A stretch of 64,000 nucleotides of DNA from Nitrosomonas sp. (GTDB taxonomy: Bacteria; Pseudomonadota; Gammaproteobacteria; Burkholderiales; Nitrosomonadaceae), in NCBI GenBank assembly GCA_024281825.1, contig JAMWZY010000005.1, forward strand, positions 146,723 through 210,722. The letters run 5' to 3'. The number at the start of each line of letters is the position of its first letter. Position 1 is the stretch's first letter. The translations under genes were made by a program, and so were the position numbers. The notes beneath the pieces were generated by a model that was not told where the DNA came from, did no database searches, and worked only from the letters and a program-made list of their open reading frames with translations. Shown here piece after piece: positions 20,332 through 29,814 of this stretch.

Positions 20332-21132
20332 TCATTTGGATTCTGTACAGCTTATTTTTATCTTCCATAAATAGAGTGTCGAATTGGAGAAATCATTTAG
20401 CTCTATGATTTCATCAGGGGCTACACCAGGAATTTGAAATGTATTACTAATCAATAGGCTACCTGGGCGCATTTCCTTGCATACTTTGTACCAGAGTGTT
20501 TCCATGGGTACAGGTGATAAATAGGCATATACCACATCATACTGAGAGAAATCTTGTTGCCAGAAATCACCCCAGGAAATTTTGCAGGACGATGACGTAA
20601 AAATATTCCGTAGTTTACTAATCAAGAACGGTATAGGAGCGGTTTCAATGCCGTAAAATAAGCCATTTTTGTGAGCTTTTGCTAATCGACTGATCAATCC
20701 ACCGCAACCACTACCTAAATCAAGAAACGAAAAGTGCTTGCGTTTGGGCAACCTTGATTTCAAGGCTTTGTTGACTTGTTGGCTGGAGAGATACAACGGC
20801 ACACGAGTTTTATAGGTTTTACCATAAACTAGTATGAGGCAAATAAAAAGAAACAGGTGCCAAAGCGGCGAGATGTTGAGTGCTAACGTGATAATAACCA
20901 GTGGCATAAAGATTAGATGAATGAGTATCCACCATTTCGGCATACGTAGATGATATGCCAAGAAACCGGCTAAAAGGCTTTGTGTTATGCTCCATTCGAA
21001 TACACTTAACTCAATGAAAGATTGCGTGATCACTAGAAAGCCTATCGCCATTAGAGAAATGATTTGAATCAATAAGGCTACGACTAAAAAGTGCGGACGT
21101 TTACAAATGATTGCTGAAATCATTTTATTCAT
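20332..21132 (-). CDS. Membrane-anchored class I SAM-dependent methyltransferase
   Basis: Residues 1-110 form three or four hydrophobic segments. A Rossmann methyltransferase domain follows, with motif I FLDLGSGCGGLISRLAK near 137-153 and an acidic GIET motif II near 161. The 266-residue length and architecture resemble uncharacterised class I methyltransferases. The substrate is unknown. It follows motB with only 16 bp between them and may be read through from motAB. Confidence 0.75.
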   Translation of the reverse strand: MNKMISAIICKRPHFLVVALLIQIISLMAIGFLVITQSFIELSVFEWSITQSLLAGFLAYHLRMPKWWILIHLIFMPLVIITLALNISPLWHLFLFICLILVYGKTYKTRVPLYLSSQQVNKALKSRLPKRKHFSFLDLGSGCGGLISRLAKAHKNGLFYGIETAPIPFLISKLRNIFTSSSCKISWGDFWQQDFSQYDVVYAYLSPVPMETLWYKVCKEMRPGSLLISNTFQIPGVAPDEIIELNDFSNSTLYLWKIKISCTESK

Positions 21133-21148
21133 GGTAAGTCAGATTGAA

Positions 21149-22081
21149 TTAAGGCGTTTTTAACAATTCGATATTCGGATGCTCTTCCATATCAACTTCA
21201 ACAGCATCACCATCACCATCACCATCCATCGTGACGGCATTTACTGCTTTTTCGTTCATGACAACGATACTGATACGACGATTGATGGGATTGAATGCAT
21301 CATTTTTATCAAACAATACTGCTGACGACAAGCCAACTACCTTGAGTACCTTGTCGGCATCCATGCCACCAGCGACAAGCTCACGCCGTGAGGTGTTAGC
21401 TCGATCCGCTGATAACTCCCAATTGCTAAAGCCTTTGTCACCAGAAGGAAAAGGTTTCGCGTCAGTGTGTCCGGAAAGACTGATTTTGTTAGGAACATCA
21501 TTTAGCATTTTGCCGATCTCGCGTAAAATGGTTTTGGTATAAGACTGGAGCTCAGCTTTGCCGAGTGCAAACATCGGTCGATTTTGCTCATCGACAATCT
21601 GAATTCTTAAACCATCGGTTGTGATATCGAGTAGCAATTGGTTTTCAAATTTTTTTAATGAAGGATTGGCTTCTATAGCTTGTTCAATTTTCTTTTTTAA
21701 CCCTTCCAGTCGAATACGCTCTGCGCGCTCTCGAAGTACTTTTTTGGTTTTCTCATCAACTTTTTCTTCTTTAACAACACCTTTTAAAACTTGACCTTCC
21801 TGGCGAGTAAAGTCTTCACCGCCTCCTACAAGTATGCTGTCAGTATTGGCAACAGACGATCCTCCTGATAAAGCAACTTTAAGGGGAGTTTTAAAATATT
21901 CCGAGATACCTTCTAGCTTTGCTTTGGTGCTTGATCCTAATAGCCACATGAGTAGAAAGAACGCCATCATTGCAGTTACGAAATCGGCATAAGCAATTTT
22001 CCAGGCACCTCCGTGGTGCCCACCCGCAACTTTCTTAATTCGTTTTATGACAATAGGTCGTTGCGCTAGATCCTCACCCAT
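21149..22081 (-). CDS. motB: Flagellar motor stator protein MotB
   Basis: MotB anchors the stator to peptidoglycan and carries the proton path. The single membrane helix contains WKIAYADFVTAMMAFFLLMW, with the proton-accepting Asp near residue 33. The C-terminal OmpA-like domain has ISLSGHTDAKPF near 200. The last 25 residues include a GDGDGD run encoded by a 6-bp repeat (CATCAC on the + strand, 21205-21226, 3.7 copies). Such a tandem could vary in length without shifting frame. The gene lies directly downstream of motA. Confidence 0.96.
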   Translation of the reverse strand: MGEDLAQRPIVIKRIKKVAGGHHGGAWKIAYADFVTAMMAFFLLMWLLGSSTKAKLEGISEYFKTPLKVALSGGSSVANTDSILVGGGEDFTRQEGQVLKGVVKEEKVDEKTKKVLRERAERIRLEGLKKKIEQAIEANPSLKKFENQLLLDITTDGLRIQIVDEQNRPMFALGKAELQSYTKTILREIGKMLNDVPNKISLSGHTDAKPFPSGDKGFSNWELSADRANTSRRELVAGGMDADKVLKVVGLSSAVLFDKNDAFNPINRRISIVVMNEKAVNAVTMDGDGDGDAVEVDMEEHPNIELLKTP

Positions 22082-22120
22082 ATTGCGTTCTCTTAAGTTA
22101 GGTAATTATTTAATGTAGGC

Positions 22121-22981
22121 TTATTTTGCTTTGCTTTGTTTAACATGTTCTTCGAGTTCGGCGAAAGAAGGTCTTTCCGTGGTAAATAGTACCTTCCGAC
22201 CAAATTCCACGGCTAGAACGGGAGAATAGCCATTTAAATTAGCAAGCAGGGTAATTTTGATGCACTCAAACATTTTGCTGGATTCGTGTAAATTATGCTC
22301 AAGCTTGCCTGATAACGGGGATACAAACCCATAAGCGAGCAGAATTCCTAAGAATGTTCCAACCAGTGCTGCTGCAATCAGAATCCCTAATTCGGCAGGT
22401 GGTAAATGAACAGATTCCATGGTATGTACCACCCCCATTACTGCTGCAACAATGCCAAATGCGGGTAACCCGTCACCAAGTTTTGCGATGGTGTGTATGG
22501 GAACTTCTCCTTCCTGATGATGTGTTTCTAATTCACTATCCATGAGGCTTTCAATTTCTAATGAGTTAAGGTTGCCACCAACCATTAAGCGAAGGTAGTC
22601 AGTAATGAATTCTGTGATGTGATGATCAGCCAAAATACCCGGGTATTTTGTAAAGATGGGGCTATTGTTAGGATCGTCAACATCGCCTTCAATGGACATT
22701 AACCCTTCCTTACGAATTTTGCCAAGGATTTCATAGAGTAATGTCATTAATTCCATATACAGCGATTTGGTAAATTTGGAACCTTTAAAAACAGTGGGAA
22801 GAGCTTTTAACGTTGCCTTAAGCGCTTTGCTAGAATTGCCAACCACAAATGCACCAACTGCCCCCCCGCCAATCATTAAAACTTCAACGGGTTGCCATAA
22901 TGAAGCCAGATGGCCACCTGCCAAAGCAAAGCCACCGAATACAGAAATGATAATGATGATGTATCCAACAATAACAAGCAT
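22121..22981 (-). CDS. motA: Flagellar motor stator protein MotA
   Basis: This 286-residue inner-membrane protein forms the proton channel with MotB. Four hydrophobic segments are visible, the first at residues 1-22. The cytoplasmic loop between segments 2 and 3 carries YPGILADHHITEFITDYLRL. The later AKLGDGLPAFGIVAAVMGVV and AALVGTFLGILLAYGF segments are typical. It is first in the motA-motB pair, 39 bp apart. No other flagellar genes are nearby, consistent with dispersed motility loci. Confidence 0.96.
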   Translation of the reverse strand: MLVIVGYIIIIISVFGGFALAGGHLASLWQPVEVLMIGGGAVGAFVVGNSSKALKATLKALPTVFKGSKFTKSLYMELMTLLYEILGKIRKEGLMSIEGDVDDPNNSPIFTKYPGILADHHITEFITDYLRLMVGGNLNSLEIESLMDSELETHHQEGEVPIHTIAKLGDGLPAFGIVAAVMGVVHTMESVHLPPAELGILIAAALVGTFLGILLAYGFVSPLSGKLEHNLHESSKMFECIKITLLANLNGYSPVLAVEFGRKVLFTTERPSFAELEEHVKQSKAK

Positions 22982-23277
22982 TGTGCTGACTCCCTGAAAG
23001 GTAACGGTGTAATCTTTGATGACCGACTCTGGATTGAGAAGGTAGCATATCGTTATGTTATTTATTTTTAGAGATAAGGCTAATTTATACCGTGATTTTC
23101 GAATTTTATGTTTCTAGGTAGCGTAGATTCGAGATGAAACAGAGGTGGTACAAGAAGAAATTGATACTTTTAATTTTTCTATGTGGTATTCATTATTCAG
23201 TTTTTATTCATGTTGACTAGCGTAAATTGGCGTTATCAGAAATTATTCTGAATTTTTTAACTGAAAGGAGACATGCA

Positions 23278-23589
23278 ATGAAAACCACAAAAACAACGTT
23301 TGCTCGTGTCTTTGCTATGCTACTACTTGCTTTTGTTTTAGCAGCACCTGCATTAGCGCAAGCGGGTAGAGGACACCACCATCACGGTCATCATCGTCAC
23401 CATGGCCATCATCATGGGCACCATCATAATCATCATTTAAATGGATATATGATGTATAACCAACCGCGTATTCAATATCGTTCTTACTACCCACAACCGA
23501 GCTATAATTACTATCCAGCCCCGATTTATATTCAACCTTCAATGTTGGGTATTAGTACCGGAGGTGCGACCTTTATGATAGGTTTCTGA
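23278..23589 (+). CDS. Exported histidine-rich small protein
   Basis: The start at 23278 follows the ribosome binding site AAAGGAG and opens a Sec signal peptide (MKTTKTTFARVFAMLLLAFV, cut near ALAQA at 25-29). The mature part begins with about 20 His alternating with Gly, Arg and Asn, then a Tyr/Pro/Gln-rich stretch. His runs of this kind usually bind zinc, nickel or copper; that is inference. An upstream in-frame start at 23227 would add 17 residues ahead of a good signal peptide and is unlikely. It heads a cluster with a PepSY protein and a PhoPQ-like pair. Confidence 0.75.
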   Translation: MKTTKTTFARVFAMLLLAFVLAAPALAQAGRGHHHHGHHRHHGHHHGHHHNHHLNGYMMYNQPRIQYRSYYPQPSYNYYPAPIYIQPSMLGISTGGATFMIGF

Positions 23590-23672
23590 GTTAATTAGAC
23601 AAGCTGGTAGCAAGCATTCATGCTACTTTCGTTACCAGCTTGGTTTCTATAATTCATATGGAATAATGTGAC

Positions 23673-23969
23673 ATGAATAGATGGCAAAAAATAGTGACTA
23701 TACTGATTATCTTGATAATGCCAGCTATACAAACAATAGCCCAGTCCAATCAAATACATTATTATCAGGCCGGAAGCGATCATACTATCGCTACAGCAGG
23801 GATTACCGAGCAAAAAGCGATTGCAATTGCCCAGCAAAATTTTAATGGACGTGTATTGGCAATCAATTATTCCAAAAATGCTTATCGGATAAAAATGCTT
23901 AGCCGAAATGGTACTGTGCATATAATTCTGATTAATGCTGTCGATGGTGCGATTATGTCGACTCATTAA
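23673..23969 (+). CDS. Exported PepSY-domain protein
   Basis: This is a 98-residue protein with a signal peptide (MNRWQKIVTILIILIMPAI, cut after about residue 23). It is followed by one PepSY-like unit: ITEQKAIAIAQQNFNGRVLA, then YRIKMLSRNGTVHIILINAV. PepSY domains are thought to be inhibitory or sensory modules in the envelope. Its place 74 bp ahead of a response regulator/kinase pair suggests a sensor accessory role, as in many proteobacterial PepSY-two-component loci. Confidence 0.78.
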   Translation: MNRWQKIVTILIILIMPAIQTIAQSNQIHYYQAGSDHTIATAGITEQKAIAIAQQNFNGRVLAINYSKNAYRIKMLSRNGTVHIILINAVDGAIMSTH

Positions 23970-24043
23970 CTGAGTAATGAATAACGTTTCTCATATGTAA
24001 TTCAACGATCATTTCAATTGATATTAATTTTACGGATTAGGTT

Positions 24044-24730
24044 ATGCGTATTCTAGTCATTGAAGATGAAATCAAACTACAACAGCAGATTCGTCAACAG
24101 CTGGAGTCTGCTGGTTATATGGTGGATACCTGCAGTGATGGCAGCGAAGGATTATTTTTTGCCAAAGAATATCCCTTGGATGTTGCGATTATTGATATTG
24201 GTTTACCCGGTAAATCAGGATTGGAAATCATTAAGGCATTACGCGAACAAGGCAGCTTATTACCCATTCTCATTTTAACCGCGCGTAGTAGTTGGCAAGA
24301 TAAAGTACAGGGATTGGAAGTGGGCGCTGACGATTATTTGACTAAACCGTTCCAAATGGAAGAGTTGCAAGCACGAGTAAAGGCCTTGTTGCGACGCTCG
24401 ACCGGTATTCCGCATACTCAGTTGAATTGTGGTCCAATTGTTATCGATGTCACATCACAGTCAGTGACTGTGAATGACAAACCGATTGAACTTACATCAT
24501 TTGAATATCGTATGTTAGAAGAATTGGCGCGTCATCATGGTGAAGTGCTTTCTAAGCAATTACTCACAGATTATCTTTATCCGCACGATGAAGACTGTGA
24601 CAGCAATGTATTAGAAGTTATGGTTGGACGCTTGCGTCGCAAACTGGATCCGGATGGTTCGTTAAATCCAATTGAAACACTACGTGGTCGTGGCTATCGT
24701 TTTACTTTCGATTGTAATAAATTACGATGA
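24044..24730 (+). CDS. PhoP/OmpR-family response regulator
   Basis: The 228-residue protein has a receiver domain (1-118) with Asp51 as phosphoacceptor (IIDIGLPG), Glu8/Asp9 (EDE motif 8-10) and Lys101 (TKPF). An OmpR-type winged-helix domain covers about 127-223, with ELTSFEYRMLEELARH near 151-166. It overlaps its kinase gene by four bases (ATGA), implying coupled translation. The target genes are unknown; the preceding exported genes are natural candidates. Confidence 0.93.
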   Translation: MRILVIEDEIKLQQQIRQQLESAGYMVDTCSDGSEGLFFAKEYPLDVAIIDIGLPGKSGLEIIKALREQGSLLPILILTARSSWQDKVQGLEVGADDYLTKPFQMEELQARVKALLRRSTGIPHTQLNCGPIVIDVTSQSVTVNDKPIELTSFEYRMLEELARHHGEVLSKQLLTDYLYPHDEDCDSNVLEVMVGRLRRKLDPDGSLNPIETLRGRGYRFTFDCNKLR

Positions 24731-26067
24731 TGTCTTTAAGCCAGCGTGTTTTGTTTAGTGCTACTCTGGTATTACTGGCATTTATGATTGGAATTGCATT
24801 GACATTGGATCGTGCATTTTATGATAGTGCGCGTTTAGGTGTGCAAGATCGTTTGTTTGCAAAATTATTGATGTTGATGGGCGATGCAGAAGTCGATGAT
24901 GTGGGTGTATTAGATTTAGAAACCAACTTGATTGACGCAGAACTAGGGCATGTGAATTCTGATACCTACGGATTTGTGATTGATCAAACGGGAGCAATAT
25001 TATGGCGTTCCACTTCGTCACTGAATGAAAATATTCCGGCTATCCCTCTTCTAGACAAAGGAACAAAAGTATTTGAACAAGTTATGCTCGGCGACCAAAC
25101 CTATTTTACCTATCGCTACGCAGTGGCTTGGGAAACTCCTACTGGAGAGTATCCGCTAACGTTTGTCGTCGTTACCAATACGACATTATTTGATGCACAG
25201 ATTACGCAATATCGTGAGGATTTATGGGGATGGCTGGTTGCCTTGATTGCCTTATTGTTGTTCATGCAAATGCTGGTGTTACGTTGGGGGTTGAAGCCAT
25301 TGCGACACGTTTCAATGGAGCTTGCTGCGATAGAGTCGGGCATGCAAGAAAGCTTGAAAGGGAATTACCCGAGTGAATTAAAATTGCTAACAGATAATAT
25401 TAATTCTTTAATTAATCATGAGCACAAGCAGCAAAAACGTTACCGTAATAGTTTGGCTGATTTAGCGCATAGCCTTAAAACGCCACTTGCTGTACTACAG
25501 GGCGCTGTAAATTGTGAAGAAGATGAAGTGTCTCGGCACAAAATTATCAATGAGCAGATTGATCGCATGGACAACATTATCCAATACCAGTTGCGTCGCG
25601 CAGTTACGGCAGGAAGTTCCACAGGGATGGCGTTGGTACTACTAAAGCCCATGGCGGATAGAATTGTTAATACAGTACAAAAAGCATATCGCACAAAGCA
25701 ACCGAAAATAGCTATTCAAATAGATGATGTTGTTGGTGTACGCATCGACGAAGGAGATTTAATGGAATTACTTGGGAATTTAATTGACAATGCTTTTAAA
25801 TGGTGTCGCAACAGTATTCAAATTTGCGCAGAATACCGAGGCAATCAGCTGGCAATCCAAGTAAAGGATGACGGTCCGGGCATTCCATCTCAGGAAGCCG
25901 ACAGAATTCTGGAGCGCTGTGTTCGTGCAGATCAATCTATTCCTGGACATGGTATCGGATTGGCTATTGTGCACGACATTATTCAGGCTTATGATGGAGA
26001 AATGGCCATAGCAAATAACCCAGAAGGCGGCGCTTGCGTTACATTGTATTTAAAGAAGAATAAATAA
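24727..26067 (+). CDS. PhoQ-like sensor histidine kinase
   Basis: This 446-residue kinase has an N-terminal membrane helix (8-25), a periplasmic domain of about 135 residues, and a second helix near 166-185. A HAMP-like linker follows. The H-box LADLAHSLKTPLAVL has the phosphorylated His248 and is of the PhoQ type. The N-box is ELLGNLIDNAFKWC (about 345-358) and the G-box DDGPGIP and GHGIGLAIVHD. It partners the overlapping response regulator. The signal could be cations or envelope stress; this is not shown by the sequence. Confidence 0.92.
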   Translation: MMSLSQRVLFSATLVLLAFMIGIALTLDRAFYDSARLGVQDRLFAKLLMLMGDAEVDDVGVLDLETNLIDAELGHVNSDTYGFVIDQTGAILWRSTSSLNENIPAIPLLDKGTKVFEQVMLGDQTYFTYRYAVAWETPTGEYPLTFVVVTNTTLFDAQITQYREDLWGWLVALIALLLFMQMLVLRWGLKPLRHVSMELAAIESGMQESLKGNYPSELKLLTDNINSLINHEHKQQKRYRNSLADLAHSLKTPLAVLQGAVNCEEDEVSRHKIINEQIDRMDNIIQYQLRRAVTAGSSTGMALVLLKPMADRIVNTVQKAYRTKQPKIAIQIDDVVGVRIDEGDLMELLGNLIDNAFKWCRNSIQICAEYRGNQLAIQVKDDGPGIPSQEADRILERCVRADQSIPGHGIGLAIVHDIIQAYDGEMAIANNPEGGACVTLYLKKNK

Positions 26068-26209
26068 TTAGCCCCGAAAAACCTTCGTCAATTGCTATCT
26101 TAAGTCAGTAACTTCAAAAGATGGTGTATTAATAAAGATAATTGCCTATGAACTATTCTCAGTGTTTTTCATCTTATTCAGCAAGATCAATAGGATAATG
26201 AGGTAGGCG

Positions 26210-27104
26210 ATGAAAGGCAAAGGAATGACTTTGATGGATTGGCAGAAGCAGTATGGAACAGAAGAAGGCTGTATCGAAGCGCTGATAAAGCAACGCTGGC
26301 CGGAAGGCTTTCGCTGCCCATGCTGTGGCTACGATAATGGTTATGCTATTAAGACACGTGGTTATTGGGAATGCAGCCAATGTCATAAACAAACCTCGAT
26401 AACGGCTGGTACCTTATTTCATTCAACCAATCTGCCATTAACCAAGTGGTTCTGGGCGATTTACTTAGTTGCATCTGATAAAGGCGGTGTTTCTGCCTTA
26501 CGATTATCCAAACAAATTAACGTGTCTTGGATTACTGCCAGCAGAATGCTACGCAAGATTCGTATTGCTATGGGACACCGAGATAGCCTATATCGGTTAC
26601 AAGATTTGATTGAAATAGACGACGCATTGATTGGAGGGCGTCATACTGGGGGAAAGCGCGGTCGGGGCGCTGAAAGAAAAACATCAGTGCTCGTCGCGAT
26701 TGAGAGTCGAGAAAAGCGTGCTGGTTTTATTGCCATGCAGCAAGTCTCTTAGCGTTAACCGAGAAACGGTGTCACAGTTTGTAAAGCGGCATCTGTCACC
26801 TGATCAATATGTACGAAGTGATGCACTGCCAGCCTTAGCTGAAATCAGTAAAACACAGAACCATACTCCTCGTGTGACTCCACCAAACAAAGCTGGCGAA
26901 TGGCTTCCATGGGTTCATGTCGCAATTGGCAATCTCAAGACATTTTTATTGGGAACATATCATGGTGTGTCATCAGGTTACTTGCAAGAATACCTCAATG
27001 AATTTTGCTATCGCTTTAATCGACGAGTGCGGGAAGCAGAACTGCCTTCTCGACTCCTCAATGCATGTTTGAGTCACACCCAGATTAAACTGAGAATAGT
27101 TTAG
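26210..27104 (+). pseudogene. IS1595-family transposase gene, split by a frameshift
   Basis: The first frame (26210-26752) has an N-terminal zinc-ribbon (CPCCGYDNGY ... CSQCHK), then IEIDDALIGGRHTGGKRGRG and SVLVAIESREKRAGFIAMQQV. It stops at a TAG. A second frame (open to 27104) continues the protein from SVNRETVSQFVKRHLSPDQY through PWVHVAIGNLKTFLLGTYHG to FNRRVREAELPSRLLNACL. A one-base shift near 26745 joins them. The family normally uses a single ORF, so this is more probably an inactivating mutation than programmed frameshifting. Terminal inverted repeats could not be placed. Confidence 0.85.
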
Positions 27105-27119
27105 AGGCATATAAAGATA

Positions 27120-27142
27120 AGATCAAGCGATTTGATCTTTTT
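27120..27142 (+). terminator. Rho-independent terminator candidate
   Basis: The stem AGATCAA (27120-27126) / TTGATCT (27132-27138) has a 5-base loop and is followed by TTTT. It lies 16 bp after the IS1595 transposase frame ends and could end that transcript. Confidence 0.6.
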
Positions 27143-27341
27143 CATTAAAGAATTTGCAAAGCCTATAGCTTTTTTGCCATGTGAACTGAGGTTATTTTTG
27201 GTGCCATAAGTTGAGAAAGGTAGAAGTGGCAAGGTAATCCCTATTCCTACTTATTAGTAGACATTTTGCGGCATGAAAGAATTTCAGCGGAAGTTGTTTT
27301 CATCACACTTAAATTCATTTGTGCATATCTGATATCTTTTA

Positions 27342-28285
27342 GGGAAACGCTGATTAATTCACCGCGCCCCAAGGACAAAGCGAGCGGTTCAGGGATATTG
27401 GGTTAAAATTTGCCATATTCTGGCTTGAATTGCGCTATTTCTTGCCTTATTCCGCTCATATCTTGTCTTTAAGACGCAATCTGGCTGTCAGAGCTACCTA
27501 ACCACCGGCGAGCCAGTAGCAAGTTGGCAAGGCCAAACAGCGAAAACATCTGAGCATTATTTTTGGCCATTCCTTTGTAGCGGGTTTTGCGATGCATGAA
27601 CAGATTCTTTACGACATGAAAGGGATGCTCAACCTTGGCGCGAATGCTGGCTTTTGCATGTTCAAGCTTCTCCATCAGTTCACCAGCTGTTGTTTTGGGC
27701 AATGCCTTGCGCTTGGAAGGGCGCATCGCAATATGCCAGGTTAAGGGCAATGCAAGATTCTCTTCTCGTTTTTCAACACCCAGATAGCCCGCATCACCAA
27801 ACACATCGGTTTCATCACCATGCAACAGCGCCTGTGCCTGAGTAACATCATGAACATTAGCTGCCGTTCCGATCAGGGTATGAACGAGCCCTGATTGCGC
27901 ATCGGCACCGATGTGCACCTTCATGCCGAAGTGCCACTGCTTGCCTTTCTTGGTTTGATGCATTTCGCTATCGCGTTTTCCTCCTCTATTCTTGGTCGAA
28001 GGCGGTGCTGAAATCAGCGTGGCATCAACAATCGTACCTTCGCGAAGAAATAGCCCGCGTTCAGCCAGGTGCCCGTTGATTGCAGCGAAGATCGATTCCG
28101 TCAGATGATGCGCTTCCAGCAAATGGCGGAATTTCAGCAGAGTCGTTGCATCCGGTACCCCTTCCCGATTCAAATCAATACCAACAAAGCGGCGAATTGC
28201 TTGACTATCGTATACAGCATCTTCCGTGCCTTCATCCGAAAAACCAAAGCACTGTTGCACAATATCCTTAGCATACCTAGTTGTG
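27342..28285 (-). mobile_element. IS5-family element, truncated at its 5' (right) end
   Basis: The left end is placed at about 27342 because AGGGAAACGCTGATTAATTC there looks like an IS terminal repeat. No matching inverted copy was found near 28285. The transposase gene lacks its N-terminal part, so the right end is missing and the exact right boundary is a guess. The rest of the gene-free stretch 27143-27341 shows nothing recognisable. The element abuts the 3' end of yraN without breaking it. Confidence 0.6.
27469..28262 (-). pseudogene. IS5-family transposase, N-terminally truncated
   Basis: About 263 residues of an IS5-type DDE transposase remain. They include RREGVP-like NREGVPDATTLLKFRHLLE, GTIVDATLISAPPSTKNR, KGKQWHFGMKVHIGADA, DVFGDAGYLGVEKRE and the C-terminal AKASIRAKVEHPFHVVKNLF. 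Full-length relatives have roughly 60 more residues at the N-terminus. Just before the intact part the frame shifts (MLRI is read in another frame from VQQCFGFSDEG). The only start for the visible frame is a GTG at 28260. It is therefore probably inactive. Confidence 0.82.
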
Positions 28286-28338
28286 TTTTAGAATTAGGAT
28301 TTGTCTAGCCGAAGAGTGAAGCTCGCAACTTGAGTAAT

Positions 28339-28677
28339 TTACTCGCCAAATGCATTTTGAATCCAGTCAATCGTTTTCCCATTAATACCGCTGAGTAAGA
28401 TGACATCAAAACGGCAGGATGGATGGCTATCGATCTCTGCCAAGTAGTGACGGGCAGTGCGGAGTAGTCTGGCTTGTTTTGCCGGTGTGATGCTGAAGGC
28501 TGCGCCACCGAAAGTATCGTGGGTGCGCATACGGACTTCAACAAAAACCAGGGTGTCGTTTTCTTGCATGATCAAATCAATTTCACCAAAGCGAGAACGA
28601 TAATTCCGCTCAATCAGCGTCAATGAGAATTGCTGCAGGTAGGTTGCCGCGATTTTTTCAGCTTCATGACCTTTCAT
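28339..28677 (-). CDS. yraN: YraN (UPF0102) nuclease-like protein
   Basis: The 112-residue protein has the restriction-endonuclease-like core: NYRSRFGEIDLIMQENDTLV (about 25-44) followed by FVEVRMR, giving the D/ExK pattern. The C-terminus CRFDVILLSGINGKTIDWIQ is complete. YraN family members are predicted Holliday-junction-type nucleases; the function is unproven. It lies eight bases downstream of lppC, the usual order beside rsmI. The genes that normally follow (diaA/BON protein) are absent because an IS5 remnant takes their place. Confidence 0.92.
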   Translation of the reverse strand: MKGHEAEKIAATYLQQFSLTLIERNYRSRFGEIDLIMQENDTLVFVEVRMRTHDTFGGAAFSITPAKQARLLRTARHYLAEIDSHPSCRFDVILLSGINGKTIDWIQNAFGE

Positions 28678-28685
28678 GGTTCTGA

Positions 28686-29807
28686 TTATGGTGCTATTGA
28701 AACTGGGGTTGTTTGTTGTATATCCAGTCGTTGTACCTGGCCTTGTATAAATTGCGCTGAGACGGGTTCGCGAATGAACTGGTTGGCCGGTGCGGCATGC
28801 ACAAACCCCGTGACGCCGTCAAAGCTGATTTCATTGATAAACAACGGGTCGAGTAAATGCGTCATTAAGCGAAATGCATCAATTCCTAACGCATACAAAC
28901 GTTCCATATCCATATTTTTAATAGTGCGGTTCTGGCGATAGGCCATTACGGCTGGATGATCGGGCTGCAATAACCACGGCATATCAACAAAGCGAATCTC
29001 ATTCAGATCATTGTTGAGTAGGGTATTATCATTGCCAGTATAAACTTGAGATGTGGCGAAAATTGGTACATTTGTTGCAATATAAGGTCGCACGATACGT
29101 GCTTTATCTGCACCTAAAGCAAGAAAAACCAATTGATTTTCGTTGCTGCTCAATCTCTTTAGTTGCGGTAATTGCTGCTGGTCATCGACATGACGAAAAA
29201 ATGCTAAAGCGCCGCCTTCACGTTGCCAGCGCTCACTAAAGGCTGCTTGCAGACGTTTCGACAAGCCACTGTTGTCGCCAATTATTAAAGCTTGTGTTTT
29301 TCCACTGTCGCGCGCCAATTGCGCAACTTGGTTCGCTTCAGCTTCCATTTGTAAACCAAACAAAAACAGTTGGGCGGGTATTGCAGCAGTGCTATCGACC
29401 GTATTCAGGGCCAAGGTTGGTACCGTTACACGTTGACTCGATGCAATCGCAGCAACGCCGTCCCGAGTCAATGGACCCACCACAAATTCAGCACCTGCAT
29501 CCAATGCTTCGTGATAGGTCAGAAGAATATCCAGCGGATCATCACCGGTTGAATAAATACGGATAACGAGTTGTAACGGCTCTTCTCGCATCGTGGCGGC
29601 AATAAAGCCTGCTTTGACTTGATCTGCAGCTTCACTAAAGGCGGGTGATTGCAACGGTAAAATGAGTGCAATGTGCGGTGTTTTTACTGATTCAGAGGCA
29701 TCTTCTTGATGAGAAGGCTGGTTAAAATAAGTATCGGTAGTCGCTGATGCGAGATTGCCGGATAATGCCAGTGTTATGATTAAAACAAGCGTGAATATAC
29801 GCGGCAC
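28686..29807 (-). CDS. LppC/LpoA-like penicillin-binding protein activator
   Basis: This protein has a periplasmic type-1-binding-protein fold, with HIALILPLQSPAFSEAADQV at its start and FVVGPLTRDGVAAIASS later. Escherichia coli LpoA uses such a domain to stimulate PBP1a; here the N-terminal TPR half is absent, as in many betaproteobacteria. A hydrophobic signal segment (RIFTLVLIITLALSGNLASA) precedes it, without a lipobox cysteine. I chose a GTG start at 29807 (373 residues), because an ATG at 29894 would overlap the divergent rsmI coding region by 80 bp. That start choice is uncertain. Confidence 0.82.
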   Translation of the reverse strand: MPRIFTLVLIITLALSGNLASATTDTYFNQPSHQEDASESVKTPHIALILPLQSPAFSEAADQVKAGFIAATMREEPLQLVIRIYSTGDDPLDILLTYHEALDAGAEFVVGPLTRDGVAAIASSQRVTVPTLALNTVDSTAAIPAQLFLFGLQMEAEANQVAQLARDSGKTQALIIGDNSGLSKRLQAAFSERWQREGGALAFFRHVDDQQQLPQLKRLSSNENQLVFLALGADKARIVRPYIATNVPIFATSQVYTGNDNTLLNNDLNEIRFVDMPWLLQPDHPAVMAYRQNRTIKNMDMERLYALGIDAFRLMTHLLDPLFINEISFDGVTGFVHAAPANQFIREPVSAQFIQGQVQRLDIQQTTPVSIAP

Positions 29808-29814
29808 CCAAAGT

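Noticed and set aside
23315-23542. Asp-rich minus-strand open frame opposite the His-rich gene
   Set aside because: It is the complementary reading of His codons (CAT/CAC to ATG/GTG-Asp patterns) and lacks its own ribosome binding site.
26740-26760. Programmed frameshift in the IS1595 transposase
   Set aside because: No clear slippery heptamer is visible and the family normally uses one frame, so a mutation is the simpler explanation.
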